Origin: Dehalococcoidia bacterium
GTDB lineage: Bacteria > Chloroflexota > Dehalococcoidia > Lucifugimonadales > Lucifugimonadaceae
Length of the DNA: 5,344 nucleotides
Assembly (NCBI GenBank): GCA_028278465.1
Contig: JANQEF010000207.1
Location: forward strand, 1-5,344
Direction of reading: 5' to 3'
Part shown: one piece after another, positions 1 through 5,344 of the stretch
Position numbering within the stretch: the stretch's first letter is position 1
How the letters are laid out: every line of letters starts with the position of its first letter
The notes under the pieces: generated by a model
Told to the model about the DNA's origin: nothing
Databases searched by the model: none
What the model saw: only the letters and a program-made list of their open reading frames with translations
Position numbers and translations under genes: made by a program

Positions 1-1
1 G

Positions 2-118
2 AACATCGAGGCGGCGCTTTCAGGCGAAGAGCCCGACGGAGTGATAGAGGTCATCGACTACCCACCGATCGGCGACCCGGCGTTCTGGTCCTCAAAGATG
101 TCCCCGCGCCAGGCGTGA
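2..118 (+). CDS. C-terminal fragment of an unidentified protein
   Basis: The frame starting at base 2 is open from the window edge for 38 codons and ends at TGA 116-118. The tail begins NIEAALSGEE and ends in KMSPRQA, with a balanced, acidic, globular-looking composition. The other two forward frames here are rich in Arg and Pro and look like shadows. The run after the TGA is Arg-rich and closes at a later stop, so TGA looks like a genuine terminator here. I do not recognise the family; an -NIxxALSGE- tail loosely recalls the C-termini of some NAD-dependent 2-hydroxyacid dehydrogenases, but that is too weak to name it. The start lies outside the window. Confidence 0.55.
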   Translation, partial: NIEAALSGEEPDGVIEVIDYPPIGDPAFWSSKMSPRQA

Positions 119-194
119 AACGCGCAGGGCGAATGTCCAGGCAAGGGGTTTGCTCGCCGCGCCGGTGCCAGCGATAGGCGGGACTACCGTGTTT

Positions 195-293
195 CCTGAG
201 CGAAGCGCAGCGTAGTCGAAGGACCTCTATCGCGAAGGCCGATCCTGACGTCGGCGAGCGATCGCCTCAGAGACCCTTCGACTGCGCTCAGGG
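195..293. repeat. Inverted pair of REP-like CCTGAG/GTCGAAGG units
   Basis: Bases 195-222 begin CCTGAGCGAAGCGCAG and end GTCGAAGG. Bases 274-293 read CCCTTCGACTGCGCTCAGGG, which is the reverse complement of a shorter version of the same unit. The two copies face each other across about 50 bases and could fold into a long imperfect hairpin. The unit itself is partly palindromic, since CCTGAGCG can pair with CGCTCAGG. This is the general form of REP elements, short palindromic repeats scattered between genes. The sequence shows the pair directly; membership of a genome-wide family is inferred. Confidence 0.6.
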
Positions 294-303
294 AACACGC
301 CCT

Positions 304-340
304 CCCTCTCCCATCCAGGGAGAGGGATTGAGGGAGAGGG
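304..340. repeat. Perfect 9-bp hairpin with a second, competing 3' arm
   Basis: CCCTCTCCC at 304-312 pairs perfectly with GGGAGAGGG at 318-326 around the loop ATCCA. A second identical GGGAGAGGG at 332-340 could replace the first as 3' arm. There is no following T-run, so it is not a classical intrinsic terminator. It resembles the purine/pyrimidine-strand palindromes seen in REP-like intergenic clusters. Confidence 0.6.
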
Positions 341-355
341 TGAGGCCGCTACGCC

Positions 356-377
356 ATCCTGAGCCCCTGTCGAAGGG
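356..377 (+). repeat. Third REP-like CCTGAG...GTCGAAGGG unit
   Basis: This unit reads ATCCTGAG, then CCCCT, then GTCGAAGGG. It has the same ends and orientation as the copy at 195-222, with a shorter centre. The ends are conserved while the middle varies, as expected for dispersed REP-type units. Confidence 0.5.
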
Positions 378-387
378 TGAACCAGCT

Positions 388-404
388 GTCGGCCTCTGGC
401 CGAC
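388..404. repeat. Short perfect hairpin (7-bp stem, TCT loop)
   Basis: GTCGGCC at 388-394 and GGCCGAC at 398-404 are exact reverse complements separated by TCT. The stem is very GC-rich and should be stable as RNA. No T-tract follows on either strand, so a terminator role is unproven. Confidence 0.5.
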
Positions 405-419
405 GTCCCCTCTCTCTAG

Positions 420-468
420 CTCTCTCCCACAAGGGGAGAGAGGAACACGCCAACGACCCTCTTGTGGG
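420..468. repeat. Hairpin with two alternative pairings
   Basis: CTCTCTCCC at 420-428 pairs perfectly with GGGAGAGAG at 434-442 around ACAAG. The overlapping CCCACAAG at 426-433 is the exact reverse complement of CTTGTGGG at 461-468, giving a second, mutually exclusive 8-bp stem. The first hairpin resembles the one at 304-326, suggesting a repeated building block. Confidence 0.5.
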
Positions 469-533
469 TGGGGATCCGACCTGCCAACCCGGGCCCATTT
501 ATCCCTGATCCCGCTGAGAGCAAGAAGATCGCC

Positions 534-568
534 ATCCTGAGCTAGTCTGCCCTGAGGGTGATCGAAGG
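534..568 (+). repeat. Fourth, degenerate REP-like unit
   Basis: ATCCTGAG at 534-541 is followed by CCTGAGGGTGATCGAAGG at 551-568. The second part has the CCTGAG and TCGAAGG ends of the other copies, and the first part looks like a partial or duplicated left end. Confidence 0.45.
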
Positions 569-633
569 AAGGGTGCGCGGCACTCACGTCCCGGCTACCG
601 CCGAGAGCGGGCGCAGCATGTTTGAGACCGCCC

Positions 634-1983
634 CTACAGCTGGTTCATGGTGACGACCACGTTCGGGCCGCCGCTGGAAGACTGCTCAGTCACCGCAACG
701 CTCCCGGTCATCGAAACGCCCATCAACCCGAGGCCCGTGAACGCGATCTGCGACGTCCCCGACACGCTCACCGTCGTCACAACCGTGCCGCCCAGCGACT
801 CCACTAGGCCGGTCAGTCCCGCGGCGCCATCGCCCGGCACCGGCCCATCCGACCTGTAGCTCAGCGTCACGTTCGTGATCGAGTTGAACGTGATCACATT
901 GCCGCTCTCGGTCGTCAGGCCCACATTCAGGCCGGCCTCCAGCAGAGGCCGCAGGAACTCATCGAACTCGGCCGCCTCACCGGTCAACTGGACCGGCTGA
1001 CTTGAAGAGCCACCGCTGCTGCCGCTCGAACCACCAGACGGCGGCCCGGCGCCGTCGCCCGACGATGACGCAGAGCTTCCGCTGCTCGGCACACTGGTAG
1101 CGGTCGCCGTGGGAGCCGGGCCCGAGGAGCCGCCGCTGCTGCCGCCGCTGCTCATCAGGTCCGCCAGCGCAGTCGCAGTCGCCTGGATGTCCTCCAGGCT
1201 GCCGCCCAGCGCGCCGGTCGGGTCGCTGATATCACCGCCGCCGAACGGGCTGTCCTGGATCGAGAACGTCTCGCCGGCTCCCGCCATCGCAAAATCCTCG
1301 GTCGCGAAGATCATGCCGCCCGTTTCGCCGGAGCCGAACGGGTAATCGATGATCTGGACCATCGCCAGCGAAACGCCCCCCGGGAGGGCGCCACCGCCGA
1401 GCAGCCCGGAAAGCTGGTTCGGCGAGACCGTCGCGCCGTTGCCCGCGATAGCCGCCTCGAGCGCCTCAGAAGCGCCGTTGCTGCTGAACATGCTGTCGAG
1501 CTGGTACATCACCAGCACGCTGTCGTCGTCCGGCGACTCGAAGAAGCAGATGGCGCGGGCGCCAACGTCCAGGCCCTCTTCGATGGAAGGCTCAGCGAAA
1601 TCGTCCAGGTCTTCGGCCAGCGGCGACTGCGGAGTGTTGCTGATATTGGCCAGGAACTCCTCGTCTTCAGGGTCGATGTCCACGACGTTGGCAAAGTCGA
1701 GGTTCATCAGGTCCGAGCAGGCCGATGCGATCTGCTGAGCACCCGAGCCGCCTGAACCGCCGCTACCGCCTGACCCTCCGGACCCACCAGAGCCTCCGCT
1801 GCCGCCGGATCCGCCTGAACCGCCGCTGCCGCCCGGGCCGCCTGACGACTGGCTGCCTGTATCTCCGTTCCCTCCGCCATTGTCGCCGGATTCATCATCG
1901 CCACCTCCACCGCAGGCCGCGATGGCTAACACCGCGATCGAAATGAGGATGAAGGTCAGGAACGGGTTGCGAAGGGTTTTCAT
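634..1983 (-). CDS. Secreted lipoprotein with Gly-Gly-Ser linker, function unknown
   Basis: This is a 449-residue predicted lipoprotein, exported and anchored by lipidation. Residues 1-23 form a type II signal peptide: basic start (MKTLRN), hydrophobic core, then the lipobox AIAAC with lipidated Cys24. Next come an acidic Gly/Asp spacer, ten GGS triplets (51-80), a folded domain (about 83-277), a Ser/Gly/Pro/Thr-rich second linker (about 278-331) and a C-terminal Val/Thr/Ser-rich, probably beta-rich domain (332-449). Cys89 and Cys146 are the only other cysteines and could form a disulfide. I recognise no family. The stop is TAG. ATG at 1981-1983 is preceded directly by an in-frame GTG (1984-1986) that would add one residue; neither has a clear Shine-Dalgarno sequence, and ATG is preferred because MKT is a typical lipoprotein start. 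The gene stands alone, divergent from the downstream dehydrogenase. Confidence 0.85.
   Translation of the reverse strand: MKTLRNPFLTFILISIAVLAIAACGGGGDDESGDNGGGNGDTGSQSSGGPGGSGGSGGSGGSGGSGGSGGSGGSGGSGGSGAQQIASACSDLMNLDFANVVDIDPEDEEFLANISNTPQSPLAEDLDDFAEPSIEEGLDVGARAICFFESPDDDSVLVMYQLDSMFSSNGASEALEAAIAGNGATVSPNQLSGLLGGGALPGGVSLAMVQIIDYPFGSGETGGMIFATEDFAMAGAGETFSIQDSPFGGGDISDPTGALGGSLEDIQATATALADLMSSGGSSGGSSGPAPTATATSVPSSGSSASSSGDGAGPPSGGSSGSSGGSSSQPVQLTGEAAEFDEFLRPLLEAGLNVGLTTESGNVITFNSITNVTLSYRSDGPVPGDGAAGLTGLVESLGGTVVTTVSVSGTSQIAFTGLGLMGVSMTGSVAVTEQSSSGGPNVVVTMNQL
1744..1833 (-). repeat. (Gly-Gly-Ser)x10 coding repeat
   Basis: Ten consecutive Gly-Gly-Ser triplets form a 30-residue flexible tether just after the lipid anchor. 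At the DNA level the nine-base units differ: Ser is written AGC, TCA, TCC, TCT and TCG, and Gly uses all four codons. The repeat is therefore old at the DNA level and held by protein-level selection, not a fresh slippage tract. Confidence 0.85.
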
Positions 1984-2059
1984 CACTGGGTACCGGTTTG
2001 CTGTTGGGTCGTGCAGCTATCTGGCGTGCGAAGTGGCGGAGATGGTAAACGAATCCCTG

Positions 2060-2084
2060 TTCAGGTGCACCGGTTGGACCTGAA
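2060..2084. promoter_or_regulatory. Inverted repeat in divergent spacer, possible operator
   Basis: TTCAGGT at 2060-2066 and ACCTGAA at 2078-2084 are exact reverse complements separated by 11 bases, and the spacer has further partial symmetry around ACCGGT. It lies about 77 bases upstream of the lipoprotein start and about 190 bases upstream of the dehydrogenase start, in the spacer between divergent genes. The size and symmetry suit a dimeric repressor or activator site. The regulator is unknown, and chance occurrence cannot be excluded. Confidence 0.35.
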
Positions 2085-2175
2085 GAAGCCGTGAACGGGC
2101 GCGAGTAGCTGTGAGTGAGGAGTCATTGCACAGACTGATCACCGGGACCGGCCGCGCCGGCGTCGAATCCCACGC

Positions 2176-2204
2176 TATATTGCGCCTGTTGCCCGGGCTA
2201 TATG
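2176..2204 (+). promoter_or_regulatory. Possible -10 region(s) for the AllD-like dehydrogenase gene
   Basis: GCTATAT occurs twice, giving the -10-like hexamers TATATT (2176-2181) and TATATG (2199-2204). These AT-rich islands stand out in a GC-rich spacer, 68-96 bases upstream of the dehydrogenase ATG. I see no convincing -35 box at 16-18 bases from either, so this is a weak call. Confidence 0.2.
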
Positions 2205-2271
2205 CCGGCGGCACGCCTCGACGTATCGATTCACGGGTGAGCGAAGCGATAAGCACGGGAGAACGGCGTAC

Positions 2272-3276
2272 ATGAGAGAGATATCGATTTCGAACGGCAC
2301 GCGGTTCATGGTCGAAGCGATGGAGGGCGCCGGTTTTCCGGGAGATCACGCCTCGCAGATCGCAGGCGTGATCATCGACAGCGAACTGCGCGGCCACGCC
2401 GATCACGGGTTGTTCTTCTTCCAGGCGGTGCTCCGGTGGCCGGCGGGTCTCGGGATGGAGGTGAACCCGGAGGTGAAGATCGCCCGTGAGACCGAGGTCA
2501 CGGTGAACGTCGACGGCGGCAACGGTTGCGGCGTGATCGGCATGAACCTCGCAACCGACCGGGCGATCGAGAAGGCGGCCAGCAGCGGCATGGCCGCGGG
2601 CGTCGTTGCCAATACGCAGAACGTCGTGGCGCTGGCGCCGTTCGTGCAGAGAGCGGCCGACGCCGGGATGATCGCCATCGCCTGCAGCGGCTTCCGGTAT
2701 CCGGTCATGCCGCCTTTCGGCGGACTGGAAGGCGCGTTCGGCACCAACCCATTCGCGTTCGCCTCGCCGGCGGGCGAGAACTATCCGTTCCTGCTCGACA
2801 TGTCGACGAGCGGCATGGCAGGGGCCAAGATCCTGGAGGCGAGGGACCGCGGCGATGTCCTGCCGGAGGGTTTCCTTGAAGATCTCGAAGGCAACCCGGT
2901 CACAGACCCGGCGCTGTTCAAGATGGGAGAGAGCCTTGTCCTGCCGATGGCCGGCGTCAAGGGGTATGGACTGGCGATGATGGTGGATGTGCTGACGGGC
3001 GTTCTTGGCGGAGACGACTGGGGACATTTCATCTGGGTGATGGACGTGAGCCGCTTCTCGGATCCCGGCGAGTACGGGAAGCGGATGGACGAGGAGATAG
3101 CGCGGATCAAGGCTGTGAAGCGAAAGCCTGGCGTGGACGAGATCTTCTACGCGGGTGAGCGAGGGCAGGCTCGAATGGCCCGCCTGCGCAGCGAAGGCCG
3201 CATGCCGCTGACCGACGAAACCTGGAAGGTTGTCGAGCAGATCGCAGAGTCGACCGGAGTGGCGTTGCCTGAGTAG
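2272..3276 (+). CDS. Ldh_2-family (malate/lactate/ureidoglycolate dehydrogenase-like) oxidoreductase
   Basis: This 334-residue protein belongs to the NAD(P)-dependent malate/L-lactate dehydrogenase family (Ldh_2; AllD, YlbC and relatives), which oxidises 2-hydroxyacids in the cytoplasm and is unrelated to classical Rossmann-fold lactate dehydrogenases. Landmarks are RGHADHG (40-46), PFGG...GTNPFAFASP (148-166), LLDMSTS (174-180), LPEGF (197-201), TDP (211-213) and LPMAGVKGYGLAMMVDVLTG (224-243); the last is very close to E. coli AllD as I recall it. The length is slightly short, with an AllD-type segment missing after GVLGG (243-247). Two positions are unusual: the family RGxxSHG serine is Asp44, and the histidine of the GHSG/NHxG motif appears to be Asn117 in NTQNVVA. 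GGGAGA at 2257-2262, nine bases before the ATG, is a good ribosome-binding site and fixes the start. The substrate cannot be assigned. Confidence 0.88.
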   Translation: MREISISNGTRFMVEAMEGAGFPGDHASQIAGVIIDSELRGHADHGLFFFQAVLRWPAGLGMEVNPEVKIARETEVTVNVDGGNGCGVIGMNLATDRAIEKAASSGMAAGVVANTQNVVALAPFVQRAADAGMIAIACSGFRYPVMPPFGGLEGAFGTNPFAFASPAGENYPFLLDMSTSGMAGAKILEARDRGDVLPEGFLEDLEGNPVTDPALFKMGESLVLPMAGVKGYGLAMMVDVLTGVLGGDDWGHFIWVMDVSRFSDPGEYGKRMDEEIARIKAVKRKPGVDEIFYAGERGQARMARLRSEGRMPLTDETWKVVEQIAESTGVALPE

Positions 3277-3358
3277 TGTGGGCGGCGCGGCTTGGCCTGG
3301 CTCGGCCAGTGCCACAACTCGCATCGGCCTCAAGCAGTCTCCAGTAGTGCCGCATCCG

Positions 3359-3364
3359 TATACT
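3359..3364 (+). promoter_or_regulatory. Candidate -10 box (TATACT) for the formate dehydrogenase gene
   Basis: TATACT matches the TATAAT consensus at five of six positions. It lies 27 bases before the ATG at 3392, in the 115-base gap after the dehydrogenase gene. Transcription would begin near 3371 and leave a short leader. No good -35 box is visible at the expected distance. Its position argues against translation starting far upstream, inside the preceding gene. Confidence 0.35.
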
Positions 3365-3391
3365 GTGCCGAACTGGACAAGCGATAACGCC

Positions 3392-5344
3392 ATGACCACC
3401 ACGGCCGAGCCACCGACCGCTACCATGACGCCCCTCAACCTGCAGGTGAACGGCGTCGGCGTCGCAGTGCCCGCCAACTCCCGAGTCCTCGATGCCCTGC
3501 GCAAGGCAGGCTTCGACGTCCCGACCCTCTGCTACGACGAGCGCGTCGGGCCCAAGGGCTCCTGCCGCATGTGCCTCGTCGAAGTCGAGGTCGACGGCCG
3601 CGTCGAGACGGTTGCATCCTGCACATCGTTCGCCGCCGAAGGGCAGAGGGTCGAGACGCACAGCGATGCGTTGAAGGACTATCGCCGCACGCTGCTGGAG
3701 ATGCTCCTCTCCGAGACGTCGGCGCCGAAGCGCTTCCCGGAAGACGACAACACCGCGCACTCCGAGTTCTACCGCGCCGTCCGCGAGTACGACGCAAAGC
3801 CCGACGCTCTTCCTTTACTGGAGCGCCGAAAGCCCGCGCCCGACCCGAACCCGTTCATCCAGCGCGACTACGACCTCTGCATCGCCTGCTACCGCTGCAC
3901 CAACATCTGCAACGAGTGGGAGCAGGCCGGCGCCATCACCGTCGACGGCCGCGGGCAGGACTCGAGCATCTTCTCCTTCTTCAACAACAACCTGCTCGAC
4001 AGCCCGTGCACCTTCTGCGGCCAGTGCATCAACACCTGTCCGACCGGCGCGCTGACCGACCGCAAGCTGGCGGGAATTGACCCGCACGAGACCGAGCACA
4101 CGAAGACGATCTGTCCTTACTGTGGCGTCGGCTGCGGCATAGAGCTGGTGACGCTGGACGGCGAGCTTGTTGGCACGAAGCCTGACTTCGATGCGCCGTC
4201 ACGCGGCTCGCTCTGCGTCAAAGGCCAGTTCGCGTCATGGGAGTTCGTGAAGTCGGAGCAGCGGCTGAAGTATCCGCTCATCCGCAAGAACGGCGTGCTG
4301 GAGCGTGCAAGCTGGGACGAGGCGCTGGACCTGGTCGCTTCGAAGTTCAAGACGATCATCGATGAGGACGGTCCCGACAGCATCGTCTGCTGGGCTTCTG
4401 CGCGCGTCGTCACCGAGGCGAACTACCTGATGCAGAAGTTCGCCCGCGTCGCCATTGGCACCAACAACATCGACAACTGTTCACGTACTTGACACGCTCC
4501 AACGGTCGCCGGTCTGGCGGTCCAGGTAGGTCGGGGAGCGATGACCAACTCCATCGAGGAGCTGGCTGACTCCAACCTGATCATGGTCACCGGCTCGAAC
4601 ACGACCGAGGCGCATCCCGTCATCTCGCTGCGCATGAAGCGCGCCGTCCGCAAGGGCGCAAAGCTGATCGTGATCGACCCGCGCAAGATCGAGCTGACGA
4701 AGTGGGCTGACCGGCACGTCCAGATCAAGGTCGGCACAGACATCCCGTTCTACAACGCGATGGCGAACGTCATCATCAACGAGAAGCTGTACGACGAGCG
4801 CTATGTGAACACGCGCACCGAAGGCTTCGCCGAGTTCGCCCGCCATGTGCAGAACTATCCGCCCGAGTACTCGGCCGGGATCTGCGGCGTGGACGTCGAG
4901 GACATCTACTACGTTGCGCGTGAGTATGCGAAGGCCTCGCCCGGCGCGGCTATCTGCTACACGCTCGGCATCACCGAGCACTCGTGCGGCTCGCACAACG
5001 TCCAGAGCCTCGGCAACCTGGGCATGCTCACCGGCAACTTCGGCGCCTACGCCGGCGGCGTGAACCCGCTGCGAGGCCAGAACAACGTGCAGGGCGCGGG
5101 CGACGCCGGCGCCATTCCGACTGACCTACCGGGCTATCAAAAACTGGAGAAGCCGGAGATCAGGGAAAAATTCGAGAAGGCGTGGGGCGTTCCGCTGCCG
5201 AAGCGTCGAGGCATCACCAAGATCACGGCGATGGACCAGATGCTGAACGGCAACGTGCGCGGCGTCTTCGTGATGGGCGAGAACACGGTTGTCTCCGACC
5301 CGCACGCCAACCATGCCGAGCACGCTCTCAAGGCTGCCGAGTTC
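3392..5344 (+). CDS. fdhA: Selenocysteine formate dehydrogenase, catalytic (alpha) subunit, 3'-truncated
   Basis: This Mo/W-bis-pyranopterin enzyme interconverts formate and CO2. The 651 codons present, counting TGA 4490-4492 as Sec367, comprise: a 2Fe-2S domain (Cys47, 58, 61, 77); two ferredoxin-type [4Fe-4S] motifs (Cys163/166/169/173 and Cys206/209/212/216); the catalytic-domain [4Fe-4S] site (Cys241/244/248/275) followed by Lys277; and the molybdopterin domain with Sec367-His368 and Arg561 in NPLRGQNNVQG, equivalent to FdhF U140, H141 and R333. After the TGA the frame is open to base 5344. Relative to E. coli FdhF it carries about 227 extra N-terminal residues, as in NAD(P)- or hydrogenase-linked FDHs. 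About 250-300 C-terminal residues should lie outside the window. ATG 3392 is preferred because it follows the candidate -10; ATG 3425 would remove 11 residues. Neither has a strong Shine-Dalgarno. The frame extends upstream to 3230, but that would overlap the preceding gene. Whether the partner is NAD(P), ferredoxin or a hydrogenase cannot be told. Confidence 0.93.
4490..4492 (+). other. In-frame UGA read as selenocysteine (Sec367)
   Basis: The codon lies in NCSRT-UGA-HAPTVAGL. E. coli FdhF has the same arrangement around Sec140 (RV-U-HGPSVAGL, from memory), and homologues lacking Sec have Cys at this position. Translation before and after is in one frame, so no frameshift is needed. Selenium would coordinate the Mo/W atom at the active site. 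Decoding requires SelB, SelA, SelD and tRNA-Sec, none of which is in this window. Confidence 0.92.
4495..4540 (+). promoter_or_regulatory. Bacterial SECIS element within the fdhA coding sequence
   Basis: GGTCGCC (4504-4510) pairs with GGCGGTC (4516-4522), allowing two G-U pairs, around the loop GGTCT (4511-4515). Counting the U of UGA as 1, the loop spans positions 22-26, with U at 17, G at 23 and U at 24. As I recall the E. coli fdhF SECIS, those three bases contact SelB and sit at the same positions. CGCTCC (4495-4500) and GGAGCG (4535-4540) are exact complements and may form a lower stem, although the internal loop would be asymmetric (3 versus 12 bases). This RNA would recruit SelB-Sec-tRNA to the UGA. 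Confidence 0.85.

Larger units (their letters stand above)
119..633. other. Non-coding intergenic stretch rich in inverted repeats
   Basis: About 515 bases lie between the rightward gene tail and the 3' end of the leftward lipoprotein gene. Both neighbours point into this region, so it is a convergent spacer. The short open frames here encode low-complexity Arg/Pro/Ser-rich peptides crossing the hairpins and have no family features. The stretch holds at least four copies of a CCTGAG...TCGAAGG motif and three strong hairpins, listed separately. No T-tailed intrinsic terminator was found for either flanking gene, although the hairpins could help end transcription from both sides. Confidence 0.7.

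Noticed and set aside
288..587. Minus-strand 99-codon open frame across the repeat cluster
   Set aside because: It translates the palindromic repeats into a low-complexity peptide, and no protein-level feature supports it.
3297..3309. Small hairpin CTGGC-TCG-GCCAG after the dehydrogenase gene as a terminator
   Set aside because: The stem is only 5 bp and no T-run follows, so it is not distinguishable from chance in GC-rich DNA.
3230..3391. Upstream extension of the formate dehydrogenase start to 3230
   Set aside because: It would overlap the end of the dehydrogenase gene and cross the candidate -10 box, and the added residues have no ferredoxin-domain similarity.
2017..3504. Long minus-strand open frame (495 codons) opposite the dehydrogenase
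   Set aside because: It is rich in His and Arg, has no family motifs, and lies antisense to a clearly conserved gene. This is the usual high-GC shadow.
4490..4492. Premature stop or frameshift making fdhA a pseudogene
   Set aside because: The frame is identical on both sides, the codon is at the known Sec position, a SECIS-like hairpin follows, and the downstream 284 codons keep conserved FDH motifs.
4481..4996. Minus-strand open frame opposite the Sec region
   Set aside because: It is antisense to the conserved molybdopterin domain, has shadow-type composition and shows no recognisable motif.

Overview
This window is high-GC bacterial DNA. It holds a gene tail at the left edge, a roughly 515-base non-coding stretch packed with inverted repeats, a leftward lipoprotein gene, and two rightward metabolic genes. 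The second of these runs off the right edge. The dispersed CCTGAG...GTCGAAGG repeats, the Gly/Ser-rich lipoprotein and the gene content suggest an environmental (metagenomic) bacterium, perhaps a Chloroflexota lineage. That placement is a tentative inference, because nothing here is a phylogenetic marker.

Layout: (1) bases 2-118, the last 38 codons of an unidentified rightward gene. (2) Bases 119-633, no convincing gene, but at least four copies of a REP-like palindromic motif and several hairpins. (3) Bases 634-1983, minus strand, a 449-residue lipoprotein of unknown function with a (Gly-Gly-Ser)x10 linker. (4) Bases 1984-2271, a divergent intergenic region with a 7+7 bp inverted repeat and weak promoter-like sites. 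(5) Bases 2272-3276, an oxidoreductase of the malate/L-lactate/ureidoglycolate dehydrogenase (Ldh_2, AllD-like) family with unusual active-site substitutions. (6) Bases 3392-5344, the first 651 codons of a molybdenum- or tungsten-dependent formate dehydrogenase catalytic subunit with a NuoG-like ferredoxin N-terminus.

The main result concerns item 6. Conventional ORF calling ends this gene at TGA 4490-4492, but the same frame stays open from that TGA to the end of the window. The residues on both sides of the TGA match the formate dehydrogenase active site, where this codon position encodes selenocysteine in E. coli FdhF. Immediately downstream is a hairpin whose loop, GGTCT, and whose key bases sit at the same distances from the UGA as in the E. 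coli fdhF SECIS. The gene is therefore best read as one selenoprotein with Sec at residue 367, and not as a pseudogene or two genes.

The formate dehydrogenase would oxidise formate to CO2, or reduce CO2, and pass electrons through a chain of one [2Fe-2S] and three [4Fe-4S] clusters. Its electron-transfer partner subunits are not visible and may lie past the right edge. No functional link to the AllD-like dehydrogenase or the lipoprotein is evident beyond proximity.
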